This document shows positions 20,876 to 31,895 of a stretch of 64,000 nt of DNA, one piece after another. A program made the position numbers and the translations under genes. Each line of letters opens with the position of its first letter. Position 1 is the first letter of the stretch. This stretch comes from Anthoceros angustus (lineage: Eukaryota; Streptophyta; Anthocerotopsida; Anthocerotales; Anthocerotaceae): positions 372,001-436,000 of the forward strand of contig VJWM01000103.1 in NCBI GenBank assembly GCA_010909165.1, in the 5' to 3' direction. The notes under the pieces were generated by a model, which saw nothing but the letters and a program-made list of their open reading frames with translations, was not told the DNA's origin and did not search any database.

Positions 20876-21760
20876 ATGAGGGAGGAAGTACAGGACGAAC
20901 GACAAGTGGGGGAATGCATGTATGTCAAGAGAACCCCTATGCTGTCACTGGCATTGGCAAGGGAGCGTGTTCGGCAAGGACAGCCCAAGGCATGGCAGAT
21001 AGCCAGTGGGCATCCAGAGGGCCACTTGCGCAGCACCGTCACCCTGAATAAGGCTGACCTGCGCATCAACAATAATGTGGTACGGTGGCAGGCGGACACC
21101 CGTGGGATTCACCTCATGGAGCTATGATCCGGCATCAGCAGCGGACTAGAAGCCGCGTTGAAAAGTGGGTTGCGGGTGAGAAAATACACGTGCGTTGAGT
21201 CGGACGAGAAGGCGCGTGCGGTGGCCAGATCAAGAATCGTTAGACTGCAAAGGAAATATCCTGGATTGCTAAGCATCAAAGCGATCAAGGGTTGTCAAAG
21301 TAGATTGCCCCCGGACATCATGTTGGTGGGGAAACGACAGCTTGAGGCGATCAGGTGTCCTGTAGACATGCTAATCGCAGGATGGGAGTGTCGGACATTT
21401 TCCAGAGCCGGTCGCGGTTATGGCAACGGTGTGGAGATGGCCGCGGAAGTGATCCGAATCCTAAAGGAAGTGCAGTTGATCAATCTAGATTGTTGGTACA
21501 TTTTGGAGAATGTGTGTGGGGCGTTTGATAAACGTGAGAACGAACACCATAAATTTTGAAGGGGGGGAATATCCTCGATGGGGGTTTTTTGTGAATAACC
21601 GCTGAAGAGGGTTGGTGATGGGTCTAAAAGCTGTGGGTTCAGCTATTATGTGGAAACTATAGCGAGAAAAAGGGTCCGGCTCTTGGATCATACGAGTTTT
21701 CCGTTGGTTCATATGACTGCCGAAGGGTGACCCTTTTCCCTTAACCATTTGTTTCGGCCA
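20876..21760 (+). pseudogene. C5 cytosine methyltransferase-like domain of a retroelement polyprotein, degenerate
   Basis: In the same frame as the protease. After a linker (LRINNNVVRWQADTRGIHLMEL) an in-frame TGA (21125-21127) sits inside the SAM-binding motif I, whose rest is SGISSGLEAALKSGLRVRKY. Motif II follows as CVESDEKARAVARS, with an acidic pair. The catalytic-loop motif IV is IAGWECRTFSRAGRG: the nucleophilic Cys (21389-21391) is kept but the usual Pro before it is Glu. Motif VI is ILENVCG with ENV at 21506-21514. The frame ends at 21557-21559. A weak motif VIII-like string (FSVGSYDCRRVTLF) is seen in a shifted frame near 21690-21735. The overall spacing resembles DNMT3/DRM-type enzymes, which methylate cytosine in DNA. 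No target recognition domain is visible. Not functional as it stands. Confidence 0.68.
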
Positions 21761-21861
21761 AAACAAGACCCACAATGCACACCCTGTTTGCTGGTCGAGC
21801 AATACCGTTATCAGACATCTGCGAATCGAACGCCACTATGGAAGGGTGAGGCAAGGGAGGT

Positions 21862-22319
21862 GGCCGGCGCCCCCTCCCTTGGCTCACCACTGTGTGGAAG
21901 GTCACATGGAACATGTTTGCTATCCACTTGGCCACCAGTTCCTTCAGAATGAATTTGAACATGTGGATGTGGTACGGCGTGGCATGTTCCGCGAGGGGGC
22001 GCCGGCTGGCCGGCGCCCCCTTGCCATTGTCTACAAGGGCACATTCCACATGTTTGATATCCGCATGGTCACCACTTCCTTTGGAATGGCATAGAACAGA
22101 ACCTTGCAGTAGGGGGGTCATGTTGCATGCCGTGGTGTTGCAGACAACTACCCCCAAACCGCTTATCATACGCACCATATTCGCGTGACACAGTCCATCA
22201 ATACTCAGCCTAAAACACGTGGTATATGCAACCGTCATTGTAGCTACTTCAATTTCAGATAAAGTTATGCACTTACAGCAACACGAGGAATGGGGGGCGC
22301 CGGCCAGCCGGCGCCTCCC
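21862..22319. repeat. GC-rich hairpin repeats, three copies
   Basis: At 21995-22020 arms GGGGGCGCCGGC and GCCGGCGCCCCC flank a 2 bp centre. A near-identical palindrome lies at 22293-22319 and a half-copy at 21862-21874. Between them two diverged copies of about 70 bp share ACATGTTTG.TATCC and CCA.TTCCTT. They lie just beyond the C-terminal end of the minus-strand transposase-like gene and could be subterminal repeats of that element; this is inference. Confidence 0.6.
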
Positions 22320-22436
22320 ACCCTTCCATCGCGATTAAGTTGGAAAGGATGGGCGTAATGGACACGTGAAGTGGGGAGCCACATCCATACAACCCCTAAT
22401 GAGAATGGTTCAGGCTGGTCGTCCTACGCGCAATAG

Positions 22437-23862
22437 CTATTCGTCCCCCGAGTTCACACCTTCGTCATCGCTTGGCCCAGCGTCCCTACCAGGCGCTGGA
22501 GCGGATCCTACTTGTCCCTCAGCGCTTTCTATTCGATACCAGTGGATAAGAAAGTGAGGTTGTGGTGCATCCAACCTCACGTCCGTTACTTTCCCAATCC
22601 AGAAAGGTCTGTTGTGTATGTCAGTGGTGCATGGCACTGCGAGAAACATTCCCTTCTTGATTTCTGCAATATCGCCATTCAAGCACGCCATTTCACGCTG
22701 CTGCCTTCCAATGATTTGATATGCTCCCAGGTACATATCTCGTTGGGGAAGCTCCCTCAATAGTGCTTCCTCTAGCAAAGCTTCATCAAGTACATGAAGG
22801 GGCTGCGCTGTCTCTTCCTCTTCAACACGGGAGAACCATTTCCAAGGACGGTCCAGAACAAGGCCGATGTGGTTTTCGACAATATGACAATCTCGATGCA
22901 GTCAACCCAGAATTCTTCCCACCACTTGTACTCTTCGGCTGTTACATAAGGTCGCAAACCAACTAGCCCATCCTTCAAATGAGCCACACCTTCCATGGGT
23001 GTGAGTGCCCCTACGGTTCCTTTTTTATCCCGTGCACGTAAGGACATCAAAGACGCTGCTGTTATGGCCTCAGAAGGAACGAAATTTAAAAACTCCAAAC
23101 CTGCCTCCGTTTCCCAAAGCGGTGAAGTTGAATACTGCTTGCTCCTGATGACTGTGACCAGGCCGCGGTCAGGTTTGTCCTCAGCGTAATTTTTGGTCTT
23201 TGGTATGATTATTCAACTTCTTCACCCACGTACTTGACCTCATGCCGTATTGGCGGACATATGTCCGGAAATATGGAACCTCCACCAGAACCTTCACCTC
23301 TGGAGAGGGAGTATATGCCTCCCGCAGAATGTCGTCTGAATATCTCTTTGCGTTTAAGGCTTTTGGAAAAGCAGAAAACATCCGTCTATTTGATCATGGG
23401 TGTGACCAACCAAGAGGAATCCCATTCACTTTTCGAACGTGCCCATATCAACGAGCATGTTCGAGATATGCAAACAATAGCTGATTCTTGTTCTCCCGAC
23501 ATGTATTGTCAAGTTGCAAATACAAAACTTTGGGCAGCACACCATCATAGTTGTGGATGACATCTTGAATGACGCCGATAGTCAAATTGGCATCATTAGG
23601 AGGTTGGCGAGTGCAAAACGCCATGACTTTGTGGGTGTAGTTGTGGATCATGCACCACCACGTGAACTAAATGCGACATTCCTCGCCTAGGTTTTTGGGC
23701 CACCTCAACATGTGCGGTAGCTCTGTCTTCTTCCGTCCATGCCATCGATACATAGCAGCATATACTTATGTGGTTCAACATAACTCTTGCTCGGTGTTTT
23801 GTCATCTTCACGCACGCCGCTAATGCCGCGGTGGGCGTCCAATCTGTTTGATATTTCCGCAT
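22437..23862 (-). pseudogene. Degenerate gene resembling DUF7869 (DDE transposase-like) proteins
   Basis: On the minus strand, in shifting frames, the order is: a block equivalent to DGMDQ.KT.LPH (about 23720-23750), KVMAFCTRQPPNDANLTIGV and PKVLYLQLDNTCRENKNQLL (23448-23651), then MFSAFPKALNAKRYSDDILR (about 23320-23381), a C-terminal WWEEFWVDCIEIV segment (22772-23098) and a final acidic tail with FWIGKV and FLIHWYRIES (22437-22778). LQLDN..RENKN followed by a GHTH-D.ID..FS-type block is, to my knowledge, the signature of the DDE-like domain named DUF7869, found in many repetitive eukaryotic genes. At least four frame changes make this copy non-functional. The domain name is from memory. 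Confidence 0.65.
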
Positions 23863-24006
23863 AACATATGCACACCGTAGTTTGTGAGTCCCTTTAAAGT
23901 TGTCAACTTACAAGATAAAAACATAGTATGATGTCCGAATCAACGTGGCATCACTCTCGAGATGTGGCAACGTATGTCATGGACCCTACTAGAAAAGGCA
24001 GCCTAT

Positions 24007-24480
24007 GTTACGATCGTTATTGCAATTTCATGTAACACTTCCAAATTGCAACATGCTATTTAGGCTTGGTATTAAGATTGACACTATTCCCTTCTCATGT
24101 CACACCATCTTAACATGAACTGGCTCTCTCTCTCATCACCTCACCTCCTAAGTACAACATCCTCTCGCTAGCATTGTTTATGATTTCAAACATATACAAT
24201 GAAAACTTGCTTATGTTATAGTCCTTTGTTACAATTTCATGTAACACTTTCCATGTGGTACACCCAAAAGTTAGGTGGCTTGGTGTTAAGTTTGTGATTT
24301 TCCTCCACCTTCTCTCACCATCTTAACAACATGCAAGTGGTCTCGACCTTACACCTCGCCATTAAGAGCTTATCATCAAGTTTGTTGGTTTGGTGTTAAG
24401 TTTGTGATTTTGTTTTCCACTTTCTCTTACCATCTTAACAACATGCTCTGGTCTCCTTTCACCTCACACTCCTAGTTAAT
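24007..24480. repeat. Three imperfect copies of a 110-150 bp AT-rich repeat
   Basis: Copies at about 24007-24155, 24212-24360 and 24365-24480 share TTGGT.TTAAG.TTG and CACCATCTTAACA blocks; the first two also share GCAATTTCATGTAACACTT-like strings. Confidence 0.65.
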
Positions 24481-24817
24481 GCTCGGATGACACCCATTTC
24501 TTTATTGTTTCCCTCTTTGTGTTGCCATATGATTGTGACAATGAGCTCCCCTCCCACCGGTATTTTATTCTTCCCTTCTTGCTTTTCCTACATAGCAATT
24601 ACAAGAACTCTATCTCTCCCCTGAGGTATCATTCTCTTTCCATCTTCCCTCTTCAATGCACCCTATGTCCACACTGGTTTTCTTTTCAAGCCCCATATAC
24701 AATGAAACCCTTGTTATTGCCTAATTATGTATAGTAGGATTCTACATTATTTATATGTCCATTTATATATACGGTTGGCGGCCGTATTTGTATAATCCTA
24801 CATACATGATCAACACG

Positions 24818-24838
24818 TATATATATATATATATATAT
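24818..24838. repeat. TA microsatellite
   Basis: About ten TA units. Confidence 0.9.
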
Positions 24839-24839
24839 G

Positions 24840-25950
24840 AATACATACTCTTTATGTATAGGTACAAATTCATAGATATCTAACCATGCCATAGTTATAA
24901 GTATACACCTCATAGATTAATATATACCTCATCACATTTACCACCAAATGCGACACATGCGCATTACGTTTCTTCAAACGCCCCATTTGTGCGTTTTCCC
25001 TATCTAGACTTCGAATACAAACATGTGCTTGCGACATATGCCATAGTTTTCGGGTTCATTCCACAACCGCTAAAACATATCGAAGGACAATGTAAACGCT
25101 ACGTAAATATGGAATGCCGCTACATGTGTGGCGGTGCAAGGCCGATCTCCCTTCATCTGCTCGTGGATCGACCATCACCCGTCCTCGACGCACTACAAGC
25201 GTGCGTTGCCATCGCCCACAAGCACTCCTCCACCCCACGCACGCGATGGCGGTTTGAATGTCCTCGCATGCGCTTGCCCGGCGTGTTTCATTTGCCGTTT
25301 GCTCCCGCTTTGCACAAGGAAGAAAGGCGGCATCAAAATCCACGAGCGCCCACAAGACAAATCAATCCAGCTTATTGCCGACATGGACTTGCACATACCA
25401 TGTCGTCTGACTCTTCGACGGCGTCATCCGAGTCTCGACTCCTCCTGCATCTTCAATAGCCGCTGCCTTTTGCTCGACCTTTTGGCCTAGCACCTCCGCC
25501 TGCTTTCTCCCGCTCATGTCGACCCTTTGCGGCGGCATTCGAGCCACTAACCTCCACGTGTGCCTTGCACTCGGCCCCATAGGCTGCATAATTCACCGCA
25601 TTAAGTTACGTTAGGCAAAATGATCTGCATTCAATTCATCCCTGCCGCCATTGCCACCAAACTCACACTTTTGGAGACAGATCTTGTGATTCGCCTTGTG
25701 GGTGGCAACACACTCACGCCTCCACCTTCCACACCATCCCCACTGCCTCCGACATCACCTGAGTGTGATGCCCTCCTCGTTCCACCTTCCCTTCCCCTTC
25801 CCCCTCGGGACATGCTATGGTTCCTTCCATCTTTTCGTGCCCTTCACCTGGCACATACCTTTCCTTCTCCTTCTGACCTGCAGCCATGCACACACATCAG
25901 TTACTGTTCACGGCCTTCATGTCCTACATGCGCACTTTATTTGACCACAG
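24840..25950. other. No recognised gene
   Basis: Open frames on both strands (for example 24989-25459 plus, 25056-25355 minus, 25362-25589 minus) lack recognisable domains. The minus frames could be the 3' part of the unrecognised coding region at 25951-27606. Confidence 0.35.
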
Positions 25951-26637
25951 CTAGCTATTCCACCAAGGCCCCGATCTATCGCCATACCACTCCAGTAGTT
26001 CGGCATGCTCTCCAATCCATGTTTCGCAGCCCATTTCAACTCTTGTACTACTGCGCTCCCTCCCCACCGTTGAACATACCTTCTCTCGAACTCTTTTGCT
26101 CCCATGGGACCAAATGGATTGGTCCCATGCTCGTGCTTTGCAAGTCGAGCTGAAGTTGCGGCTGCTTGTTGTGGGGTTGGCCACACCACCGTGCTTGTGC
26201 AACGTTACCACTGCTTGCTCCACAGCCCGTCTCCACGCCTTGGTGCTGACGTTCGGAGGGTGCAGCCATTTCGCATCTTTTCCCTTCTCCCTCCAAATAA
26301 CCGCAGCCTGTCGCACCTTCTTGCCAACGTTGTGGTTTCTTGTCCGCGAAGCCCCTGCAAACCTGGACACGATATCCTCGCGATCTACACTAGGGAACTC
26401 GTACTCTACCTTCCTCACCAATCTGTCCCTCAAAGTCTCGTCGTGGCTGGACCATGGTACCATCAACTGCATCTTCGCGCACACTAGCTCCAACACGCGC
26501 TGCTGGAAGGCCTTCCGGACCAGTCCCTCCTCGTCGGTGGGCTCTTCCTCCTCATCTTCATTCTCCACCCACCCTCCATCACACACCCGGCTCACAGCCA
26601 TGTAAACCCCCCCACGACCATGCAGCCTGCACAACAC
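25951..26637 (-). CDS. Unrecognised open reading frame, 228 codons
   Basis: The protein has an acidic stretch (ENEDEEEEPTDEEG) followed by a basic region with FQQRVLELVCAKMQLMVPWS, SFP-type strings and KVRQAAVIWREKGKDAKWLH. Composition looks protein-like rather than random: charged residues are clustered and the sense strand has the more natural amino acid use. No family is recognised. Together with the minus frame at 26944-27606 it could belong to a DNA transposon gene. It could also be a chance frame in GC-rich DNA. Confidence 0.35.
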   Translation of the reverse strand: MLCRLHGRGGVYMAVSRVCDGGWVENEDEEEEPTDEEGLVRKAFQQRVLELVCAKMQLMVPWSSHDETLRDRLVRKVEYEFPSVDREDIVSRFAGASRTRNHNVGKKVRQAAVIWREKGKDAKWLHPPNVSTKAWRRAVEQAVVTLHKHGGVANPTTSSRNFSSTCKARAWDQSIWSHGSKRVREKVCSTVGRERSSTRVEMGCETWIGEHAELLEWYGDRSGPWWNS

Positions 26638-26943
26638 GGCAATGATGTCGCCAAGTGGCTTACCGCCAACTTTTCTCGCTCCCCTATCTCTCCTGCGTCA
26701 ATGTTGTCGGTAGGTCCTCCACCTCTTCACCAGCCATTTCTCCACGCCTCCCTCCCGCTTTCACCATCCTCGTGCGGTGGTGTCCTCGCCCGCCTCAGGC
26801 CTCTCGACCCATGTGCGTGTGTTTCGTGGCCTCCCTCCTCTTCCTCCCGGCCTCAAGCAATATCAACTCCAAAGGCCGCACTTTGCTGCCTTGAAAGACC
26901 TCCGCCTCCTTGAGTCCTCCATGGTCACCAAAAATAAGCTCTT

Positions 26944-27606
26944 CTAGAAGAGCCCGATTCTCCCTCCCGCCATCCAGAAGGTGCGCGTCCTCGGCAACAC
27001 CTCCGTCATCCTCCACATGCCCACAGCGGTCCGCCTCTCTGCACCTCGGGCAATTTCGTACTCTTCAACGGCGTGGAGGGCCCTTTCATAGTCCGCGTCT
27101 GCGTCAGGCAGGTCATCCCCTGCACCCACAAGCTCCACCGTTAGCTGCCCACCTCTTGGAGACAGCACGTCGGAATGAGGAGGATGTGTTGCCGCTGCCT
27201 CCTCCTCATCGGCAACACCTTCCACGGCTGTTACGTGCACCTCCCCTCCCCCGCGAAGCCCCTCCATGCCTCCATTCGGCTCCACGGAAGGACCCTCCCC
27301 GGCATCCACTCCCGCTTCGTCTGCAGAGGCGACAGATACGCCCACATCGCTTGCCTCGGTTCCTCGCTTTGGCACCCGTCCGAGGCCGTTGTGCAATTCC
27401 ACTTGACCATGCGCGCTGCACGGCGTCCTCTCCATTTTCCAAACCTTCAGCCTCTCCGACCGGGCAACAGTGAGCGGCCCTCCGTCTGCTTTTCCACAAC
27501 CACTTCGGGCATCGCCATCCAAGTCACGGGTTATGGTAGCGGGTTGTAGGCTTAAACGCCGCCAAATCTTCAAGTCCACGTCCCAAACCATAGCGAACCA
27601 CGCCAA
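26944..27606 (-). CDS. Unrecognised open reading frame, 220 codons
   Basis: Begins MAWFAMVWDVDLKIWRRLSL and has a middle rich in Glu, Ala, Gly and Val (ELHNGLGRVPKRGTEASDVG, EGVADEEEAAATHPPHSD). No known domain. The opposite strand also has long open frames, mostly Pro/Arg-rich, which look like shadows. The upstream end of a possible minus-strand gene continuing to 25951. Confidence 0.3.
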   Translation of the reverse strand: MAWFAMVWDVDLKIWRRLSLQPATITRDLDGDARSGCGKADGGPLTVARSERLKVWKMERTPCSAHGQVELHNGLGRVPKRGTEASDVGVSVASADEAGVDAGEGPSVEPNGGMEGLRGGGEVHVTAVEGVADEEEAAATHPPHSDVLSPRGGQLTVELVGAGDDLPDADADYERALHAVEEYEIARGAERRTAVGMWRMTEVLPRTRTFWMAGGRIGLF

Positions 27607-27849
27607 TCGCGACGCCCAGACCTAACCGCGGCGGAGTGCAACCGCGGACGATATGGGTTTTCCGAAGGTGGTAACCTTGTGGTGACGGAGGGAGGGAGGG
27701 GCGAAAAAGGACATGCCACTGGCTCCTTGCCACAAGATGCCATGTTTCCTCCACGCACCTCCACTCTGCCTCCGAATACCCATGTGTCCGCTTATGGCAT
27801 GCCCCATGCCGCCTTTTGCGTATGGACACCGTCACCTCTTTGACGAAGC

Positions 27850-28385
27850 TTCCATGTCCCCATGCTTCACATATATAGCAATTTTGTACAATACGTGACC
27901 CAAGGACAAATTGGTAACAATGCTCGGATGCCATGTGCCAAGGATGTTGTATGGTCATTCATGCCATGGCCCGCTCAACATGCACACACGGACGAACAAC
28001 ACGTCCGAATCGGTGGTTTTACCTTCTATGTCAAGTGTGCGAGCCATAAAGCGTGCCACTGGCTCCAAAGACGTGACGCCGTCCTTGCCGTGGCGACACC
28101 CACCTATGCCAAGCGCCATGTCCGTGCTTCATATATAGCCCGGCAGATTTGAACGCCTTCTGATCAAGGACGAATTTGGCGCATGCTTTGGATGCCCATG
28201 GGTGAATGGTGTTGTCTGTGTGTCGGCCATGGCTCGCACCCCAGCCATGCCTTTTCCGGCGCACACACCTCGCCTTTTGTTCAAGTTGGCATGTCCCCAT
28301 ACTTCGCATATATAGCGACGACGTGACCCAAGGACTAATTTGGCAACTTAAAGCGGATGCCCATGGGCCATGGATGTTGTTGGTT
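27850..28385. repeat. Three diverged tandem copies of a 90 bp core
   Basis: Cores at about 27855-27945, 28115-28215 and 28290-28382 share CATGTCC..G/ACTTC.CATATATAGC, CAAGGAC.AATTTGG and GGATGCC.TG.G..A. The spacers between them are also weakly alike. Confidence 0.7.
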
Positions 28386-28395
28386 GTGAGTTCAA

Positions 28396-28582
28396 AATGA
28401 CCATGGTCCAAGGATGGTTAATGCATATGGTGAAAGTGTTGACTACTTTTTCGAGATCCAAGGACCATTGTTAATGCAACCTAATGACCATGGTCCAAGG
28501 ATGGTTAATGCATATGTGATAACAAATACTTTTTCGAGAGCCAAGGACCATTGTTAATGCAATCGGAATGACCATGGTCCAA
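28396..28582. repeat. Tandem repeat of 84-87 bp, 2.2 copies
   Basis: AATGACCATGGTCCAAGG starts at 28396 and 28483, with a partial third start at 28567. Confidence 0.88.
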
Positions 28583-28599
28583 GTAGTTATTTCACTCCC

Positions 28600-29213
28600 A
28601 TCGAACCTTGTGGTGATGGAGGAGGGAAGGAGGCGGAGATCATCGAAAAGCCACCCACATCACGCCTTTCCTTTGCGGGCGGACATTATAACCACAATGG
28701 CAATAAACGCCATCTGCCTATTATGATCCTTGCAAGTACATGGCCCGCATACAATATGCCATGACAAAGGACAAGTGTGGTCACAAACTATGATGTATCC
28801 TACTCAAACCCACTTGACTTGGTTGCCTTCATCCAAGTGAAGATACCGCTAATCGGTTAATCCGGTGCGCCATTGCCATAAGTGATGGTGACGGTAGCAT
28901 TTGGCGTGCCATGTCCGTGATGTAAGGAAGACCGTGATCATCATTTCTAGCACAATGGCACTTGGTTTCCACCTCTCGCCTCTTTGACCAGCCTAAGAGA
29001 GATGGCGTCAACCAACGTAGATATAAATAAGATCTCAGATCAAGGCACCGCGGCCCTACAGAAAGCATAATGTCCAGGCGATCGCCAGTCACCATCAACC
29101 GGGGAGACATGTGGATGACACTAAATAAATTGTGAAAACGAATGACAACCCTCACGCAAGGAAGACGGACGCTTGTGGCCTTTTTTATCATATCACGCAG
29201 AGAGCATCGCATT
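28600..29213. other. No recognised feature
   Basis: Mixed-composition DNA with only short open frames; no repeat or domain was recognised. Confidence 0.4.
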
Positions 29214-30770
29214 TGAATCCGCTACACTCTATGCCCGACTAACTGATCGCCATCCTCATTGCACCTTGCAATAGTGGTCATTCATGGAAATCGAGCGGGA
29301 AAGCTCGCCATGCGTCGCGCCTTTACGAATGTGAACGGTCGAAAGATTCACTGCCTCCATTGCCATGACGCACAAGTGGCCCACGGCCTCATCCGCATGC
29401 ACGGTTTAAATGACCTTGCCCTGGCCTGCTTCATGGTTGTGGCGATCCGCTGTGCTCCAAGCATATGCGTTCGCCTTGTGGAATAGTCGAGGAGGTCGCA
29501 CCATCCCAACCCTTGCCCTCTCCTCTCTTCCTCCGTCTCGCAATTGCCATGGCGGTGTAGGAAACCAACTGCGTTGAGGCTGCGCGGATCGAACCGAGAA
29601 CCACCATTGGTTTGTTGTTCTTCTCCATCTCCCGGCACACCGCTGCCGATGGCATCAAGGACCCCAAGCGCCGGAGGGGCGTTGAGCTCGCCCATCTTAG
29701 TGGGGCTTCTCGGTGCATGCAACTGGAATCCGCGCCACTCTATGCCCGCACTAACCGACCGCCATCCTCATTGCACTTGCAATAGTGGTCATTCATGGAA
29801 ATCGATAGCCGGAAAGCCCGTACTGCGTTTTCCCCTAGAACGGTCGACATGAAAGATTCCTCGACCGTTCCTCCATTCGCCATGACGCACAAGTGGTTGC
29901 CCGCGGCCCTCATCTCATGCACGGTTTAAATGACCTTGCACGGGCCTGCTTCATGGTTGTGGCGATCCGCTGTGCTCCAAGCATATGCGTTCGCCTTGTG
30001 GAATAGTCGAGGAGGTCGCACCATCCCAACCCTTGCCCTCTCCTCTCTTCCTCCGTCTCGCAATTGCCATGGCGGTGTAGGAAACCAACTGCGTTGAGGC
30101 TGCGCGGATCGAACCGAGAACCACCATTGGTTTGTTGTTCTTCTCCATCTCCCGGCACACCGCTGCCGATGGCATCAAGGACCCCAAGCGCCGGAGGGGC
30201 GTTGAGCTCGCCCATCTTAGTGGGGCTTCTCGGTGCATGCAACTGGAATCCGCGCCACTCTATGCCCGCACTAACCGACCGCCATCCTCATTGCACTTGC
30301 AATAGTGGTCATTCATGGAAATCGATAGCCGGAAAGCCCGTACTGCGTTTTCCCCTAGAACGGTCGACATGAAAGATTCCTCGACCGTTCCTCCATTCGC
30401 CATGACGCACAAGTGGTTGCCCGCGGCCCTCATCTCATGCACGGTTTAAATGACCTTGCACGGGCCTCCGCTTCATTGTGGCGATCTGTTGCTCCTCCAA
30501 GCACGGTGCGCCTTGTGGAATAGTCGAGGAGGGCACACTCCCAACCCTTGCCCTCTCCTCCTCTCTTCCGTCTCGCAATTGCCATGGGCAGTGTAGGAAA
30601 CCAACTCGTTGGGCGCCTCGGTCGAGAACCACCATTGGTTTGTTGTTCTCTCCATCTCCCGTGCACACGCCCCTCGCCGATGGCCATCAAGGACCCCAAG
30701 CGCACTGGAGGCGTTGACTCGCCCATCTTAGTGGGGCGTGTCTTCCGTGTGCATGCAACTGAATCCGCCA
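29214..30770. repeat. 520 bp tandem array, two exact copies flanked by diverged partial copies
   Basis: Units at about 29424-29943 and 29944-30463 appear identical base for base. A 210 bp partial copy precedes them (29214-29423) and a deletion-riddled copy of about 300 bp follows (30464-30770). Identical short open frames in both units are repeats of each other and not evidence of genes. Confidence 0.92.
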
Positions 30771-31895
30771 TTGGGGTGGCAATGTGGAAGTCCATGGTCA
30801 CGAGTGGGCTGCAGTATCCAACCTCATGTGGCATGGAAGGTGTCATAAATCGCGCTTGTGAAACCGCTTTCAAGCCGTGACCAGGGCGATCATTTCCTTC
30901 AACCTCGTGGATGTTTGGATTTCTCTTTATATGATGCCCAACGTTCATTTCCTCACCTTCGATGTTGCAACATTGCGATTGTGTGGATATTCTGCGTCAC
31001 ACGCGACGATGGCCATCGAGGAAGAGGGCTGCAGTTCCTATTCGCGGCGATGGCCATCGGCGATGGACGGAGGTTGCTCTCTCACGCCACGGAGGCGAGG
31101 GCTTGGCCGGCGGCTTTTTGTCTCTTGGGCATGATCGTCGTGTTCGGGGCCAGTTATACCTCACATTCGGGTATACTTTCACCATTCTTAAAGGCGTTGG
31201 GAAATGTGATTCCTCCATTTGTACCACGTGTACTACTCATCAACACACCGCAATAAAAGTCGATGACTGTCATGTCCATCCGCGGAATGGATGGATAGGG
31301 TTGGTGCCCATCCATATCTGTGGAGGAGCGTGATAGTCGCGGCCTCGTCTGGCCTCGATGGCATTGGTTTTGTGGTAAGTGGGGTAAGAGAGAGAAAATT
31401 GACCTTTTGGTCATTATTTTACCCAGAGTAAAATTCATTCAGATAGTAGAAAATCATCTACCATCAAGGTACAAAACAATGAACCATACAAGTGGGTAAA
31501 ATCATCTACCATCAAGGTAGAAAATAGAGCACTAGAGTAGAAAACATGACGACCAAGTGAATACTGGGTCTAGAAGCTCATTCTAGAAATCCCACCAAAA
31601 TCGCTCGACAAAAACATTTTCATTAAATAATATTCATGCGGATCCGGGATATACAAAAACCAACAAAGAAACCTTTTCTTTGCGAGTTTCTGTATATCCG
31701 TAATGGCATGAAATACAAATTCAACTAATGAAGAGTAAATACCGGAATAGATTGAACTCGCTAGATTGAACTCTACTTCAACAACAATGGAACCTACAAA
31801 CAAAGCAGCGACACAAACCGTGATTAGTGATACTAGAAAACACGGAAATAATCATAGCAAATACTTAGGAAATGATACTCACCTTATTTAGGAAA
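30771..31895. other. No recognised gene
   Basis: Includes a short repeated string (GTAAAATCATCTACCATCAA near 31495-31515, and a related copy near 31450-31470). Otherwise nothing is recognised. Confidence 0.4.

Noticed and set aside
29544-30372. Identical 102-codon frames in both 520 bp units
   Set aside because: Identity comes from the exact tandem duplication, not from selection on a protein.
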